From Chrysoperla carnea (lineage: Eukaryota; Arthropoda; Insecta; Neuroptera; Chrysopidae), in NCBI RefSeq assembly GCF_905475395.1, contig NC_058339.1:17554001-17618000 (forward strand): a stretch of DNA of 64,000 nucleotides, written 5' to 3'. The stretch's first letter is position 1. Each line of letters starts with the position of its first letter. The notes below the pieces were generated by a model. It worked only from the letters and a program-made list of their open reading frames with translations, was not told the origin of the DNA and did not search any database. This document shows positions 11,950 through 23,622 of the stretch, one piece after another. The position numbers and the translations under genes were made by a program.

Positions 11950-12520
11950 ATACCATGTATATGAAATATATCAAGGTATACTAAGTTTAGTCCCAAGATT
12001 GTAACGTTTAAAAATATTGATGCTATGACCAAAATTTAGGTATAGGTGTTCATAAAATCACCTAATTAGTCGATTTCCGGTTGTCTGTCTGTCCGTCTGT
12101 CTATCTGTCGTCTGCCGTATGTCTGTCTGCCCGTCTGTTATAACGATTACTCAAAAACAAAAAGAGCAATTTTTATAGCGTACTGAGGACGTAAAAAGTG
12201 AGGTCGAGTTCGTAAATTAGCAACATAGGTCAATTGGGTCTTGGATCCGTATGACCCATCTTGTAAATCGTTAGAGATAGAACAAAAGTTTAAGTATACA
12301 AAATGTTCCTTATCAACAAATCAACAACTTTTGTTTGAAACATTTTTTCGTAAACATCACTATTTACCCGTGAGAGCGCAAATTGTATAGTATGTATTAC
12401 ATGGGTATATCTGTTATATGTGTGCTACATGTATGTATGTGTAATGTGACAGAGTAATTAATACTGTCTATACATGGTATTTCAACAATTAATTCAGTCA
12501 ATTGTTTGTTTTCACTTGTT
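11950..12520 (+). mobile_element. HINE-like element, copy 3 (full length)
   Basis: One of the best copies of family A. The 5' end ATACCATGTATA at 11950 is repeated in inverted form as TATACATGGTAT near 12469. A hairpin AACAATT-N9-AATTGTT follows, and the copy ends TGTTTTCACTTG. A GTCT/GTCC microsatellite block lies near 12076-12140. There is no ORF. The layout matches non-autonomous Helentron-type (HINE/DINE-1-like) rolling-circle elements. Confidence 0.8.
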
Positions 12521-14419
12521 TTTATTAAATTAGAAGAGTTTAAAAAACCAACACAATCATGGCGGTCTTTCAAATAACTTTCCCAATAATTATATGCCGA
12601 ATTATATGCTTATCAAGGATGCGGGCTATATTTGTCTGCCATCAAATAAATTGCCATAAAAGTCCTTTAAATAAAATAAAAATGTTTTTGATATGTAATT
12701 GTTTAATATTAAATTTCTATCATTTTAAGTGGAAAAATCTATGTTCACCGATATTGATTTTTGATTAGTATTTATATGGCTGTATAAATTCCTTGCATTC
12801 CATTCTGGTTTAGCTGGACATAAAATGTTATAAACTATATTTAATAGTGAATAAACATTTTTGAGTAAACAGAATATTAACAGCTAATTAATAAAATCCT
12901 ATAAGTCAAAAAGGTTTTCATATTTCAATTTAAAATTATTTTATTCTGAACTCAGCGTTCTCAGATTATTCTACTTTTCTTGAGTTAGGCTATTTTTATA
13001 TGCCTAAGCTATTTTTTTTGTATGCTTGAGCACTTTAGTCTCGGATATAAAATTTTTCCTCTTTGAGTAACACATTAGGCTTATTTTCATCAAAGATGGT
13101 GCTGCTTGAGATTTTTCTGGCAACCCTGAATCAACCAACTAATAGATTTTGTAGCATGTATAAAACAAAACCATTTATATAAATTAAAACAAATAATTTA
13201 AAAGAGTAAACGTTAAAAATTAAAATTTTTTAGGTGTATGCCACATATTACTCATTTATTACTTATTTCACTCATTACTTACTTATTTTCATCCCCTTTA
13301 AAAAGCAAACCTGACGGTTTATGCATATGCCAAATTTTAGATCTCCAAAGAGGTCTAAAATTTGTGGAGTTTGTTTTAGTCGAAATATTCGACTATATGT
13401 AATTGGTTCCCAATCAAAAACTGACCTGCTCTTCAATATCAACAACTTTCTGACAGACCAGTTTAGGATTAAGGACTTGACTGTCGAAATACTGGGGTGC
13501 GGGGCTAGATTAAAATGGACCCAGAAAAATTATCGAATTTCTGTCGAATCTATCCACTTTTCCAAAAAATGTTTAAAAATAAATTTATTATTTTTAGAGG
13601 TTTGTTATTAAAAATGAAATAAAAATGGTTGGAAGTGCGAGTCAGACTCGTATACAGAGGGTCCCGTGCATCGTACAAGGATTCCGTACCATTGTATTAC
13701 ACTATGTATTTTTTAAACAAGGTATAACACTATACCAGCTTGATCCAATTTTTTTTTTAAATTTGATTGGCGGGTATTTTGGAATTTGCTATCTTGGTTT
13801 TTATACCAGATATAGATTAAGGGGGTTAGTTTCGATGTATAAGACCTTACCTAATTTTATCAAGTGACATATCAAACTAAAGGGCTCGAAGAATACAAAT
13901 ACACATATTTTTTATTGATCTAAAAATGTATAATTTTAAAAATTAGACCACGAAAATTGACCAACCTCCCCCTTGTATCCAAAATTTTGGGAATTTTGCA
14001 AAGTTTTAGTTTTGAAATTAAATAACAAAAAAGAAATGCAAAGACATACTTAATGGGGACTAGATTTACATTTTTTGTTTCATTCATTTTAATTTTAAAC
14101 CAGTATTTTTCACTTACTTTATTTATTCAGTATGATTTCAATTTATTATGAATTTATGACATTGTTAACCTAGTCATTATTTAGTATTGTTAGTAAACAG
14201 GTGAACATTTTTTAAATTATTTGATAAACTTACGTGTTTTTTGTTACTAACTCAAGGAATATTTAAATTTTTATTTTATCAGTAAAATGTCAGTCAAAAG
14301 ATAACGAAAAATATAGAATATTCGATTAAAAATGTGCTTTTTTGCTTACAACTGAGCATAAAATAACTCAGACAATTTTGTTAAAGTTAATTAAATGATA
14401 TATAACCTCTGGAAAAATA
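12521..14419. other. non-coding stretch with a dispersed-repeat fragment
   Basis: Two ORFs at 13321-13611 and 13625-13867 lack recognisable domains. The second starts inside a sequence (GAAGTGCGAGTCAGACTCG, GGATTCCGTACCATTG) of a kind widely dispersed in insect genomes and is not called as a gene. A related fragment in the other direction occurs near 61760. The remainder is featureless. Confidence 0.4.
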
Positions 14420-15058
14420 CAGTGTGTCGCATTTAAGATGAAGACACCCTCATGAGGTGATGGGTCACAATTTTAAAAATACTTAACCGATATTTAAGCT
14501 TTAAATTCAGTTTAGGTACTACCAATTGACAAATAGGGCCGATTCTTAATATTTTGTCTAGCGTCAGAGATGGTACGAGATATCGAAAAAAATTATTAAA
14601 AAAGGTGCATAGAATATTTCATGACAGAATTCGCTTTTTTTAATTTTTTCATTATTTTGGTCTTCACTCAAAATTATATCAATTATGTAACACTATTAAA
14701 TTATGGGTTTGTCCAGTTTTTACATTCCTTAGCACACTAGTCATGAAATAATTTTAAATATTCCTATAAAATTATAATATGTAATTATATGGTATGAGAG
14801 TATGGGTATAAAAAAATATTCTGAGCAACTTTTTTAAATAGTTTTTTTTTTTGGATATCTCTAACCATTTATGACGCTATGCAAAGTATTAAGAGTCGTA
14901 TTTCTCAATTTGTAAGAGACTGAATTTCAAGTTCTGATTTCAGTTAATTAATTTACAAATATGACCCATTGCTCTGTATGACTGTGCAAAATTTCAAATT
15001 GATATTCCTATAAATGACGAAAGTGTGAGGGTGTCTTCATCGTAAATGCGACACACTG
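14420..15058. mobile_element. Tc1/mariner-like MITE with long inverted arms
   Basis: The ends CAGTGTGTCGCATTTA (14420) and TAAATGCGACACACTG (ending 15058) are inverted repeats flanked by TA on both sides. The arms stay complementary inward for about 200 bp, including ACTCTTAATACTTTGCATAG against its counterpart, so the element folds back over most of its length. It has no ORF. TA target sites and CAGT ends fit a Tc1/mariner-mobilised element. Confidence 0.8.
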
Positions 15059-15215
15059 TATATAGATATTCAGGTATGTTATTTGTCAATAAAAACATAA
15101 AGTGTGGCATCACCCTTATCATATGACGGCGGCGTGCAACCACTATTAAAATCAATTTTTTCTGACTCATTTTTTATTCTATGCAAACACAGGTACAAAA
15201 ATTAAAATTAATTAC

Positions 15216-15765
15216 AACTGAAAACAAACAATTGACTGAGTTAGTTGTTGAAATACCATGTATAGACTGTGTTGATTACTCTATCACATTACACGTACAT
15301 ACATGTCACACATATATAACTGATATTCCCATATAATACATATTATACAATTTGCGCTCTCACGGGTAAACAGTGATGTTTACGAAAAAGTGTTTCAAAC
15401 AAAAGTTGTTTAATTTTTTATAAGGAACATTTTTTATATTTTGTTCTATCTCTAACAGTTTAAAAGATGGGTCCTACGAACCCAAGACCCAATTGACTTA
15501 TGGTGCTCATTTACGAACTCATTTTTTACGTATTGAGTATTCTATACAAATTTCAGCTTGATATATCTTTTCGTTTTTGAGTAATTGTGATGACAGAAGG
15601 ACATACGACAGACGACAGACAGACAGACAACCGGAAATGGACTAACTAGGTGATTTTATGAACACCTTTACTAAAATTTTGTTCATAGTACCTATCAATA
15701 TTTTTAAGCGTTACAAACTTGGGACCAAACTTAGTATACCTTGGTATATTTTATATACATGGTAT
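15216..15765 (-). mobile_element. HINE-like element, copy 4 (near full length)
   Basis: Family A, reverse orientation. It runs from the 3' end (ACTGAAAACAAACAATTGAC) to the 5' end (ATATACATGGTAT). The microsatellite block near 15605-15632 reads as GACAGACAGACAGACAACC on this strand. Both inverted 12-mers and the terminal hairpin are present with minor changes. Confidence 0.8.
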
Positions 15766-16221
15766 AATAATTATAATGGTTGAATCATGTTTATATTGAT
15801 TTAAAATAATGACCATTAAAAAAAATATGCAATTTAAACAAATGTTAATGTCCTTGAACTTAAAACATGCTCCATCTCAGCAAGATATTATTTTTAAAAA
15901 TTTTATCTGGTAAATGTTGTAGGTGCTTAATTAGTTTCTATAAGAATATGTTCTAATTATATTTATTAGATGAAGTATTTTTGATTAAAAAACATAAATT
16001 ATTTTAAATAATTTTCCTTATTTAATTGAAATATTTTAACTAGAAAACAAATTATATAAATGATTGATAAATGTATGTGGTTTTTATCTTGTAAAATAAA
16101 AAATATCGACATAAAAATGGCATCATTTTCTATTTTAAATTGATATTATAATCTCTGTTAATTGTAGTTTTATGAACAAAGTGAGAGTCAAAGGAAGTGA
16201 GACAATAGTAGAGTATTTTTA
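15766..16221. other. non-coding AT-rich spacer between two HINE-like copies
   Basis: No ORF, inverted repeat or repeat boundary is seen. Confidence 0.4.
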
Positions 16222-16701
16222 TATTATGCATATATAAAATATATATAGGTATACTAAGTTTAGTCCTAAGTTTGTAACGCTTAAAAATATTGATGCTACC
16301 AGCAAAATTTTGGTATATCCGTCTGTCAACACGATAACTCAAAAAACGAAAAAAGGTATCAAGGAGGTAGAAGGTATCTTAGGACATGAAAAGTGAGGCC
16401 GAGTTCGTAAATGAGCAACTTAGGTCAATTGGGTCTTGGGTCCGTAGAACCCATCTTATAAACCGTTAGAGATAGAACAAAAGTTAAACAAATAAACAAC
16501 TTTTGTTTGAAACATTTTTTCGTTGTTTACCCGTTGTCGCTGTTTACCCGTGAGGGTGCAAATTAGGTGCAAATTTTTAGTATGTATTATGTGGGAATAT
16601 CAGCCACATGAGTGTGACTATCTAAGAGTGGATATCTTTCTTTATTTACTATTCATGGTATTTCAACAAGTAACTCAGTCAATTGTTTGTTTTCACTTGT
16701 T
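16222..16701 (+). mobile_element. HINE-like element, copy 5
   Basis: Family A, forward. The 5' end is altered (TTATGCATATATAAAATA) and the core follows. The microsatellite is shrunk to a single GTCTGTC. The 3' end is TCAATTGTTTGTTTTCACTT. Together with copy 4 it forms a head-to-head pair separated by about 450 bp. Confidence 0.75.
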
Positions 16702-18859
16702 TTATTATATAGTGTGTCCTTAAACTCATGTCAGAAAAGTGATTGATTCCATTACGAAAAGTCCTTTATTGTTTTTCGATCTGTCTCACCCTTATGGCTA
16801 CTAAACAAAAAAAACGTAGAGAAGACGTAAGCATATTAACCAATTAGAGTAAAGTTTTTCATCCACTGTCCAAAAATGAGATTTACAAGACATTTAAATT
16901 AACAATTAAACACTCAAAATGCAAAACTTTTGCGGAATTTTTTTGAGTAAGCTTTACATCACAAATAAAAATGTTATGCATATTAAAAATCTGATTTTTT
17001 CATAGACTTTTTGAGGGATGAAAATTTTACGAATTTTTACTCGGAAACTGGAGGGTTTAGAGACAAATGTCTAAGAGCATTTTTTGTTAATTTTGTCCTC
17101 AATTATATGATAAAATTTTTTCGAAGAGATTCGGTTAATTTTACTAATTTCTTTAAAAAAGCACAGTTGTTTAGGAGTATGTTTTAAATGAGAACCTGCA
17201 AAAATTTTCCATGCGAAAATTAATCATACTCAATGACGGATTTTGCCGGGGCTATTATAATAATTATTTGTGTTGTTGTTTAATATTTTCAATATAATGT
17301 ATTATCTAATCTTAAATGCCATTCTTTAATCCCACCATAATGTGGAACGGATACCAACATGGTTATGCAACATATCATTTTTTTATATTTTAAAAGCAAA
17401 AACAAACATACATGCGCTTAGAAATGTCATCGGACTGCGTGATACAATACCATTTTTGATATTAGTTGACAATAACTAAAGGTGAAAGTTCAACAGATAT
17501 GCAGGCGCCACCAAAAAACAAATTATTGCAAACATTTTCTGGAAAACTATAAGATCTATATCCTACAGGAATAAAAATTGAACAGCACTTCATAATGATT
17601 TCCAAATTTTTGCAGAAGAATTGCTTTGATCTTATTATTATCGGATGGAGTTGATAAGAAATTAGACACATTGAACCAACAATTCGAATTCATTTCAATA
17701 TTACCAAAATTCTAATTATATTTCAATATTACCAAAATTCTAATTACTTATATTTCAATATTACCAAAATTCTAGAATTATATTTTCGGAAAATCCGTCC
17801 GACAAGCTCCAAAATATTGCAAAATGAATCTCTTATATCGAAAAAAATTTTGTCTTGGAAACTATAAAATCTACTACACTTTCATGTACAAATAGCTAAA
17901 TTTGTATACCTAACTAGTCGTTATCCGTCTTCTTCGTTGGATAATTATAACTTTATAAACAAATACCACCGCACAATATCGACTTGATTTATCTTGTTTT
18001 CTAAGCCTCCATAAGACTCTTTTAACCCGCTTAACTCAACTATTCGGATTCACTTATGGAGAGAGACGGTATTTAGGAAAAAGCCCCCCCCCCCCGTCAT
18101 GGGGGATTATAAGCTTGCGGCCTGATTTTTTTAATTTCTCGTTGGGCCAAGTGAAATATTTTTTTTCATAATTTATCGCGTGTGAAATTTGACCACAGGC
18201 AACATTTTAAATAGTTATTATAGACACTTCAATATAATATATAAAAAATAATATAAAAATTTTTTTATTTCGATTTTCATAGTGATAACAATAATTTTAT
18301 ATCTGTTATTAATTGTTGGCATTAATCTTAGTAGATAGATAATAAATAATTATTAATTAGCATACATAAATCTAAAGACAATGTTATCAAATATAATTAA
18401 TTATATAATAAAACCCTTCAAAGAGTTGTTTTTGAAGAGAATTGAGTACTCTTTTTACTCATGTAAAAAGTTCCCCAGTGAGGCTAAATTTGAAGGAATA
18501 AATTTTGGAATGGAAGGAAACTACTTGCATACTATTCCAAACATTGTTCTTCTTGGTATGCAAAAAATTGTTTTTTTAAAAATTTTGGGAAGACGAGCAA
18601 TTTTGGCAAAAATCTCGGAACTTTTGAATTGAGTAAAAGAAAACTTACCCAAATTTTTGTGGCCATCAGAGATGATAAACGTTGTTTCAAGGCCCTGAAA
18701 AGTAATGTATCAATTTTCAATCTGGAAACATAGGTTTTTTGATTTTCGAGGGTTTCCGATTCCTGCTTTTTTTATTAAAATTTGCATCCCAGCATAAATA
18801 AATATATTGTTAATTATTTTTATGAATAATCATTTTTTTCATTTTAGTTTTATCGTTTT
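16702..18859. other. upstream region of the first CD36-type gene
   Basis: No coding exon is recognised. It contains a minisatellite (listed separately), a C run near 18085 and several short ORFs without features. A 5' non-coding exon and the promoter of the downstream gene must lie here or further upstream. I cannot place them. Confidence 0.4.
17691..17783 (+). repeat. three-copy minisatellite
   Basis: The unit ATTTCAATATTACCAAAATT followed by CTA and a short variable tail (28-32 bp) is repeated three times in tandem. Confidence 0.8.
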
Positions 18860-18860
18860 T

Positions 18861-18867
18861 GTTTCAG
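18861..18867 (+). other. splice acceptor in the 5' leader of the first CD36-type gene
   Basis: GTTTCAG follows a T-rich tract and lies 32 bases before the ATG. The paralogue has TGCTTTCAG in the same place, 27 bases before its own ATG. Agreement between paralogues supports an upstream non-coding first exon in both genes. Confidence 0.55.
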
Positions 18868-18899
18868 ATTAATGAAATAATATTTGAATTACAACAATA

Positions 18900-21800
18900 A
18901 TGGTTTCAATTTGTTGTAAACAATGGTGCGTATTTGGAACGGGTACATTTTTTGTATTAGCTGCTGGTATTTTATTAATAATATGGCCTAGTATATTTCG
19001 TTCAATAATTAAAGATGTAAGTACATTATGAATCATTTTAATTAATAGTTTAATAAATGACTATCCTTGAAATAAATTTTTTTTAAAAATGTGTACAAAT
19101 ATTTTAATGTGATATCCAGGGCCGTAATTAGGGTACATAGCGCCAGTGCCAAGTATTTAGGTTGCGCCTTATATATATCGGGACCGGCTCTAATGATTTT
19201 GATGAAAATTCGTATAGTATATTGCCTATGTTATTAAAAAATCAAATCAGAATCCAAAAATTTTAATTTTGCTCTATCATATCCAAATTTTATTCAATTT
19301 TGATAAACCAAGTATGTAATCCTACTAAATTTGGGTCATACTTTTCAAATTTGTTATCAAAATTAACCTAGCTCTAATAGATTTCCAGAATGTGGAGTTC
19401 TGGTCCCCGAATTAAGGCACAAGAGTGATAGCTTGCGAAAAAAATGACATCACAGCTGAAAAGAATGACCCAATATTAGTGGGTTTCAAAAAAAATCCCA
19501 ATAAGATCGGATCAAATTTGCCTGTGTTATCAAAAAAATAGAATTTTTTAACTTAATGACGTCATCGGAATCCAAAAAATTTAATTTTGCTCTATCACAT
19601 CCAAATTTTATCCAATTTTGATAAACCAAATATGTAATCCTACTAAATTTGGGTCATACTTTTCAAATTTGTTATCAAATTTAACCTAGCTCTATTAGAT
19701 TTCAAGAATTTGGAGTCCTGGTCCAGGAATTAAGCACATAAGTAAAAAAAAAAATTTAACTATGATCTGTGTTACTCACGATATTTGTCCATAGCAATCC
19801 CGATAGGATTTTAATAATATCGGATAAGAAAGTAGTATTATTTAATTATATATTCTTATTTGATTATCATTTTTTTCTTTTTAAATTAGACTTTCTAATG
19901 ATGAAATTGATATGTGTTTTATAACAAATAATTAATGATTTATTTAATGTGGATTCAGATTCATGCAAATAATCTTTGTGTAAACAACTACATCTAACCT
20001 ACTTCAAATCTATTTACCATTATTGAATAAACACTTCCTTATTTTCATATTTGTTAAAGAATTTGGCCATAAATATTAGTTAATGGTAGTTTTTCTCTAT
20101 CTTCTGCAGAAAATGTTCTCTCTCTTCAACAGTTTTTGATCATCTTGAGCGATACTGAAAAGTTTAAAACTGTTTCTTATAAAAATACTAAAAACATTTT
20201 TCGAAACTTTTCTTCATAGAAACGGTGCGCAAAGTTATGGAAAACTGTATTTCCGAAAGGACCCATTTTCATTTTTATATGTGATTTTCTTTTTGATCTT
20301 ATTGTATAATATTTCTCTAACTTCTTCTGTGCTTTCTTTAATAAACCTCAAAATATTAACTAAGTGTTCTAGATAAATCGCTTAAGTACTATCAAGAAAC
20401 TTTTAGCCCAGAATTTCACTAAAGATTAATGATCCATCTATTTCAGGAACTGGTCTTGACAAATAATTCTCGCTCGTTTGATATGTGGAAAGAAACGCCA
20501 ATACCAATGTACTTAGAAATATATTTATTTAATTTTTCAAATTATGCTGAATTTAAAATGGATAGAAAAAAAATAAAACCATATTTTCAAGAATGTGGAC
20601 CATATATATTTAGTGAAAAACATTTTAAAACAAATTTAACATGGAATAACAACAATGATACAATTACATTCATGCAAAATCGAATATGGCAATTTGAAGC
20701 AGATATGTCGAATGGAACATTAGAAGATAAAATTACCAATATTAATGTTATCACTGCTGTGAGTAGAAACTAAGTTAATTATATTTTAAAAAAAACCCTG
20801 TTAAATTAACTTTAAATAAAACAATTAAATAAAAAAAACCCGACTCCAATAAATTAAAAATTAAAAAGAAAAAAACAAGTTCTGTAATTTACATAACGAC
20901 TAAACAGTCAAGGCCAATTATTGAGAAAATATTAGCCGGTCTAGATTTTAATGGACTCCGTCTGTAATACCCCGCTTACCATAGTTAGTCGACTTTCATG
21001 TACGACCTATGTTTGTATGTTCGGTTTTCTGTGGCACTCTACAGACCAAACGCGGTAGCCGATTTTATTGATTCTTACTTCAATCGATTTGTCTATTTAA
21101 TAGCTATTCAACGATACCCCACTTAACATGGTTCGTCGAATTTTAATTTTTTTCTTTTTCATAATATGGCGTCTGGTGGTCGCCACATTGAATTATTACT
21201 GCAATATCTTCTGTGATACTCGCAAGATTAATACAAATCGATTGACGTTAGAATCATCAAAATCGGTCCAAGCGTTTGGTCTCTAGTTGGCCTGAAAGAA
21301 CACATATACATACATACGAGTCTATAGATTGATAAACACATTACCACTCCTTTGCGTTGCGTAGTCGAGTAAAAAATGTTCTGACACACAACGATTTAAT
21401 AATAATTTTCGTTTGTGATTTTACAAAACTTTAAAATCTTAAAAAATACATTTGTTACCATATAATTTTTTTAAGCGAGCTAGTGGTAATTTATTTAAAT
21501 GATTCAATTTTTGTAGACTGTAGCATATAATTTACGATTCAAACATATCCTAATAAGGCATGCAGTTGACTTTTTGTTACGTGAAAAGAAAGAATTGCTG
21601 GTAATTACAAAGACACCTAGAGAATTACTATTTGATGGCTACGATGATCCTATAATTGACATGATGGAAGATTTGAATGTTACTACTTTTAATATACCTT
21701 ATAATAAATTTGGATGGTTTTATCCGGTAAGTAAAATTTTTTTAAATATAAAACCATCCTATTGTTAAAACAGTATACAGAGTCTTTTTTTTTATTTATA

Positions 21801-23344
21801 TTTAGCGCAACGACAGTTCGTCATATGATGGAGTATTTAATATGCATACCGGTGTGGATAAATTAAAAAATTTAGGAAAGTTATATTCATGGAATTATCA
21901 AAATGAGACGAAATTTTATGAAAAAAATTCAGTGTGTAATATGATAAATGGTACTACTGGAGAAATTTGGCCCCCATTTGGGAAAGCTAAACAATTGACT
22001 TTGTTTATAAGTGATTTTTGCAGGTAAATATGAGAAAAATTTTAAATAAAAATGAACTGGGTAAGTATTTAAAATATAACCCTTATTTTCTTATATATCT
22101 TCTAATTAAGTTAAGCTAATTTTTGACAACTACGGTGCAATCTTAACTACGTACTTACGCAAGATGGGAATCTTCTCCAATGATTTTTCAAGCTTTGAAG
22201 AAGAAATCATGATAAAATTCGACAAGAATTCACTTGAGAAATTACTTCAATTTAATCTCTTATTTGTTTAACCGTTGAATATTGACTTTTGAAGATACAT
22301 TCATACAATGCCTTTCTCGATTAAATTTTCAAGGAACTATGATTAATGTAGTTCATAATACTTCGTTGTTAAACGATAAGTATTTTATAGTTGAAAGCTG
22401 TGTTAGCGTTAAAATCGAATTATTTAAATAATTAGCGAAAATTTCAATATTTTATATTTTGATTTTAGATCAGTAACACTTAATTATGCTGAAAACTATG
22501 ATAAACATGGTTTAGTTGGCCGGAAATATATAGGTACTGAAAGTGTTTTTGATAACGGAACAGCTTATCCAGAAGCTAGCTGTTTTTCAAATGGTGAAAT
22601 ACTTCCAAGTGGCGTGTTGAATGTATCATTATGTCGTATGGGAGCACCAGCATTTGTATCTTATCCACATTTTTACTTAGCTGATCCTGTGTATCGATCT
22701 AACATCGATGGAATGAAACCAAATAAAAGTTTACATGAAATGTTTATGGCTTTAGAACCGAATACGGGATTACCATTAGAAGTACGAGCCCAACTACAAA
22801 TTAATATAATGATACAGGACTATGAAGGAATATCGTAAGTTTTTACAAATATAATTCATATTTTCGGTCGGTATTTATTTAAAGGCTAATTAAAAGACAT
22901 ATTCGAATATATATTAAAAGATACATTCGAATTATTGAATTTTTGGTTTACGTATAAAACATAGTCTTTGTCTTGCGTCTGACGCATAACTGAATTGCCA
23001 CGCCCTATTTACGGGCCTGCTTTTAACACTTCAAACAAATAATACAATTTTATTATTTTAGTTTATTCAAAGATCTTCAACGAACATTTGTGCCAATGAT
23101 GTGGTTCCGACAAACAGCTGAATTAACTGGCGAATTAGCAGATGAAGCGAAAACAGTCGTATTAATACCAATGATAGGTAATTACACGTTTTATGGTTTT
23201 GGTGGAATTGGATTCTTGATCATTGCCATTGGATTGTACCTATCATTGAGTGGTGCATGGATGAAAAAAGATGAACTATTAATTAAACCAAACGATGATT
23301 CGACATCACATCATGAAGAATACACACCTTATCATAGTAGTTAA
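18900..23344 (+). CDS. class B scavenger receptor, CD36 family (croquemort-like), complete
   Basis: Six exons join in frame: 18900-19016, 20447-20758, 21517-21726, 21806-22023, 22469-22834 and 23062-23344. All have GT-AG borders and give 501 residues plus TAA, normal for the family. Residues about 10-33 form the N-terminal membrane anchor and about 452-474 the C-terminal one. Between them is a large extracellular or luminal domain with many N-glycosylation sequons (NNS, NFS, NLT, NVT, NET, NGT). Family motifs include FDMWKETPIPMYL, NKFGWFYP, DGVFNMHTG and GAPAFVSYPHFYLADP. The cytoplasmic tail is about 27 residues. Such receptors bind lipids, lipoproteins or apoptotic and microbial surfaces at the plasma membrane or in lysosomes. 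The ligand here is unknown. Two of the six usual ectodomain cysteines are missing (SCFSNGEILPSG). The ATG has a good context (A at -3, G at +4). Introns hold repeats. Croquemort-like is the best guess; family membership is near certain. Confidence 0.93.
19195..19745 (+). repeat. satellite-like unit of about 317 bp, locus 1 (intron 1)
   Basis: CCTAGCTCTAATAGATTTC at 19367 recurs as CCTAGCTCTATTAGATTTC at 19685, a spacing of 318 bp, and the sequence between is largely duplicated (CTATCA.ATCCAAATTTTAT, AATCCTACTAAATTTGGG). The same unit occurs on the opposite strand at 47045-47780. The array lies inside the first coding intron of the CD36-type gene. Confidence 0.75.
20880..21370 (+). repeat. dispersed repeat in intron 2 of the CD36-type gene
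   Basis: It contains AAATCGGTCCAAGCGTTTGG, CACATATACATACATACGAG and the end CCTTTGCGTTGCGTAGTCG. These are word combinations common at the 3' part of dispersed insect repeats. There is no ORF. Its class is unassigned. Confidence 0.45.
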
Positions 23345-23599
23345 CATATAATTAATGTATTTTATAAAATATTGAAATTTTATAGGGTGACAAACAAAAA
23401 AATATGACGAAAAAATATTTTAGTTTATCTTATACTAAAAAAAAAACTCATAATTACGTAGAAATATTTTTAATGTTTGCTATAATGTCGATTTTACTTA
23501 AAAGAAACTTGTATGAGTGAGAAAATTTTATCTCTAAAAATCTTTACTTATTAAAATTTTCTGGTAGTAGAAATCCCATTGTGATTAACATGTTCTAGC

Positions 23600-23622
23600 A
23601 ATAAATATTTATTTATAATAAA
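23600..23622 (+). promoter_or_regulatory. candidate polyadenylation signals of the first CD36-type gene
   Basis: Two AATAAA hexamers at 23600 and 23617 lie about 256-273 bases after the stop codon. They are the first canonical hexamers downstream of the gene. Confidence 0.45.

Noticed and set aside
13321..13867. Two adjacent ORFs of 96 and 80 codons
   Set aside because: Their residue composition is not protein-like, and the second begins in a dispersed-repeat fragment; no homology is recognised.
17691..17783. Regular short repeats considered as a CRISPR-like array
   Set aside because: The units are contiguous with no unique spacers, and the genome is eukaryotic; it is a minisatellite.
19116..19150. 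CAGGGCCGTAATTAGGG, resembling a hAT-type end in intron 1
   Set aside because: No partner end and no 8-bp duplication were found. The same holds for similar lone ends near 5381, 33187 and 48294.
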